Part shown: positions 3,189 to 5,188 of the stretch, piece by piece
How the letters are laid out: the number at the start of each line of letters is the position of its first letter
Position numbering within the stretch: the first letter of the stretch is position 1
Source of the DNA: Coprobacillus sp.
GTDB taxonomy: Bacteria > Bacillota_I > Bacilli_A > RFN20 > CAG-826
NCBI GenBank assembly: GCA_021203745.1
Contig: JAJQAP010000052.1
Span: forward strand, 1 to 5,188
DNA length: 5,188 bases
Reading direction: 5' to 3'
The notes under the pieces: generated by a model
Databases searched by the model: none
The model's input: the letters and a program-made list of their open reading frames with translations, nothing else
Told to the model about the DNA's origin: nothing
Translations under genes and position numbers: made by a program

Positions 3189-5188
3189 TTATAAGTAACC
3201 ATAGAACGTCACATTAAAGAGTAAAACTCTTTCAGATGTGACCATATCAATTGCTGTAGATTCTCCAATTTCATAGGTGTAAGTGGTTAAACTATCAACA
3301 GATTCAACATCCTTTGCAGATTGAGTAATCGATTGTTGCACACCATTGATTGTTAATGGCTGAGAACCACTCCAACCCGCTGCTTGAAGTTCAATCTTTG
3401 TAATGGTGTTGCTAACATTGAAAGCTAGTTCACCTTTGGTTTTACTCTTACCAAACTTAATACAAGCAGTAGATAGTTGCAAGTTGGTGTTGCCATCCTG
3501 ACCACCAGCTTGGGCATAAATAGTATCAGCCGTTGTTACAGCAGTAACAATATTCGAACTGGCTTCACCTGCAACAAAAGATTCACTGAAGATTGTCATC
3601 ATTTGATCAGTAGATCTTACAGAATTGTTTGTATCGGTTTTCTTTGAGAAGTCATAACTACATAGTTTGACTTCTTCTTGTCCTGTTGGAGTTTCAATTA
3701 CCGCAATGACAATAGATTCAGAAACATTTGTATCTTTTATAGATGTTGCGGTAATTGTTACAGACTCCGCTAAAGCAAGAGCTTCAATAGCACCATAAGC
3801 ATCAACGCTGATACTTTCTGGATTGCTTGAAGACCATCTAACATCGTGGTTAGCGCGATCTTGGGTTTCAATACCTAATTTTGCAGTGTTACCAACATAT
3901 AGAGAGTCAGGACCACCAGTAATAGTTAGTGTGGTTGGAGTGTCTTGAGCATATAGATGAGCGGGGTATTGGGTATTGTCTGATGACTTAGTGCCGTCAA
4001 GATAACCAATAGAGGATACTCTTAATTCATTGTAAGTAGCACTGCTGCCATAGGAATTACCAATAAAGACATAATCATTTGTGGAATCTTTTGCTACAAA
4101 TGTATCATAGGTAGCATTGTACTCCCAGACAAATTCTTCGCTTGAGAATGAGAAGTTACGATTAGTAGAATTCTCAACAAACTTAATGTATTGAGTGCTC
4201 TTTGTTGTAGAATCATTAAAGCTTAATGTGTATCCACCTTGTGCCTCTCCAAGAGTTACACTGACAGATTTGTTTGTGTCAGTCTGGACACCACCATAAT
4301 AGGATGATGCAATTGTGCCATCAAATGAATAGAACTTGCTACTATATTCATAACCAAACCAGTATGTTTCACCAACTTCATATGGGAACTCTTCTTCTTC
4401 CTCTTCGTCCCATAGCGTAGGATCAAAGTCAGCCATTGATGTCTCTACCTTATCAAAAGTAGTTTCTTCAGCATACCATCCTTCAAGATCCCCAGCAAAA
4501 TACTCTCCATATGCGAGAGCGGTGACATTAAAGTCCTCGTCAACAATATAGATGTATTCATATTCATAGTAACCCATGAAGTCCGTTTTAAAGATAAGTT
4601 CATACCCATCTCCGTACTCTTTTAGTTCATAAGTGTCCGAATCTAGGTCAAAATCTTCCGCACCATCGAGTTGCTCTTCAATGTACTCATCAAGATGATC
4701 ACTATATTCTTCCCATTGATTATCAACGCTATACTCATCACGATTTGCGGCATATTCGTATTCCTTACCATCTTGGTAATAATAAGCAAAAGTTATCTCA
4801 TCATCTTCAGTGTCAATGATAGATCCGTACATCCCATCTTCATCTTCGGTTAAATAGACTATTTCCCTTTCATCATAACCTTCATCAATGTATTCACCAT
4901 GGAATGCATCCCAACTAATGCCTTCATTAACAGCATCTAGAATTGCCTCTGCAATAGCGGCATCATCATCCTCGCTTGTTTCTCCCTCTTCTTCTTCACC
5001 CTTTGCAGGAAGGATTTCTGCTAGTCCTTTTGTGGCCACAAGAGTGGCGCTTACAGAGGCATCGCTGACTGTGAATTTAGCATTAGCATCTCCATTGACT
5101 TTATAGTCCCAAAGAGAGTCATCATCAGGAAGCTCTTCACCTGTATAATAGATAACACCCAAGAACTGATAATCGATTGGAGCGAGAC
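3189..5188 (-). CDS. Large acidic surface/secreted protein with Big2 domain, 5' end outside window
   Basis: The frame is open from TAA 3189-3191 to the window edge (LAPIDYQF precedes TTG 5162), so the N-terminus and any signal peptide are missing. Numbering here runs from codon 5162. Residues ~50-275 are very rich in Asp, Glu and Tyr, including a run of six Glu near 4390-4410, and read as beta-rich lipoprotein-like sequence. Residues ~276-405 form a second beta-rich region (YWFGYEY, GGYTLSF, TQYIKF, YVFIGNSYG, YPAHLYAQD). Residues ~406-489 are a bacterial Ig-like Big2 domain: VRWSSSNPESISVDAYGAIEAL followed by a VTITATS strand. Residues ~495-657 are a C-terminal beta domain (IKFGKSKTKGELAFNV, ITKIELQAAGW, LTINGVQQS) that looks like a carbohydrate-binding or adhesion module, which is inference. 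There is no LPXTG motif or C-terminal membrane segment, so if cell-bound it is probably a lipoprotein. Big2 domains are typical of adhesins and surface proteins. Confidence 0.8.
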   Translation of the reverse strand, partial: LAPIDYQFLGVIYYTGEELPDDDSLWDYKVNGDANAKFTVSDASVSATLVATKGLAEILPAKGEEEEGETSEDDDAAIAEAILDAVNEGISWDAFHGEYIDEGYDEREIVYLTEDEDGMYGSIIDTEDDEITFAYYYQDGKEYEYAANRDEYSVDNQWEEYSDHLDEYIEEQLDGAEDFDLDSDTYELKEYGDGYELIFKTDFMGYYEYEYIYIVDEDFNVTALAYGEYFAGDLEGWYAEETTFDKVETSMADFDPTLWDEEEEEEFPYEVGETYWFGYEYSSKFYSFDGTIASSYYGGVQTDTNKSVSVTLGEAQGGYTLSFNDSTTKSTQYIKFVENSTNRNFSFSSEEFVWEYNATYDTFVAKDSTNDYVFIGNSYGSSATYNELRVSSIGYLDGTKSSDNTQYPAHLYAQDTPTTLTITGGPDSLYVGNTAKLGIETQDRANHDVRWSSSNPESISVDAYGAIEALALAESVTITATSIKDTNVSESIVIAVIETPTGQEEVKLCSYDFSKKTDTNNSVRSTDQMMTIFSESFVAGEASSNIVTAVTTADTIYAQAGGQDGNTNLQLSTACIKFGKSKTKGELAFNVSNTITKIELQAAGWSGSQPLTINGVQQSITQSAKDVESVDSLTTYTYEIGESTAIDMVTSERVLLFNVTFYGYL

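Noticed and set aside
5160..5162. TTG 5162 as the start of the surface protein
   Set aside because: The frame stays open to the window edge with plausible coding sequence, there is no ribosome site, and no signal peptide follows.

Overview
The window is AT-rich and uses TGG for tryptophan, with no sign of TGA recoding. Its three protein-coding units suggest a low-GC member of the Bacilli/Mollicutes-like Firmicutes, probably gut-associated. The main reason is the incomplete surface protein with a bacterial Ig-like (Big2) domain and a very acidic N-terminal half. This is an inference from protein style and composition; no marker gene is present.

Layout. Bases 1-373 hold no gene but are dense in regulatory structure. 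A (AG)n tract comes first, then two copies of a ~72-nt RNA element (about 135-204 and 294-366). Each copy has its own sigma70-type promoter upstream and ends in a stem plus T7 terminator. Both copies can fold as an H-type pseudoknot, and one stem pair changes in a compensatory way between copies. One arm of the pseudoknot is also the 5' arm of the terminator.

Bases 374-1023 (+) encode a protein I recognise as the PBECR4 family (Barnase-EndoU-ColicinE5/D-RelE-like nuclease fold). It is split by a -1 frame change at a CCCC run directly before a TAA stop. The two halves join into a continuous ~217-residue protein with no missing segment. A (GA)n(TA)n tract and a strong bidirectional terminator (1051-1073) follow.

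Bases 1090-3090 (-) encode a 666-residue OLD-family ATPase-TOPRIM nuclease, convergent with the PBECR4 gene. Upstream of it, past a perfect 12-bp hairpin, lies the 3' part of a large secreted or surface protein gene (3189-5188, -) whose N-terminus is outside the window.

Together. Two predicted nucleases of kinds found in anti-phage and toxin-antitoxin systems face each other across a shared terminator. The BECR-fold one is preceded by repeated, pseudoknotted, terminator-ended RNAs. That layout resembles type III toxin-antitoxin loci (repeat RNA, terminator, ribonuclease gene), but with a different toxin fold and separately promoted RNA copies. A riboswitch-like attenuator is the main alternative. 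The surface protein gene looks unrelated in function.
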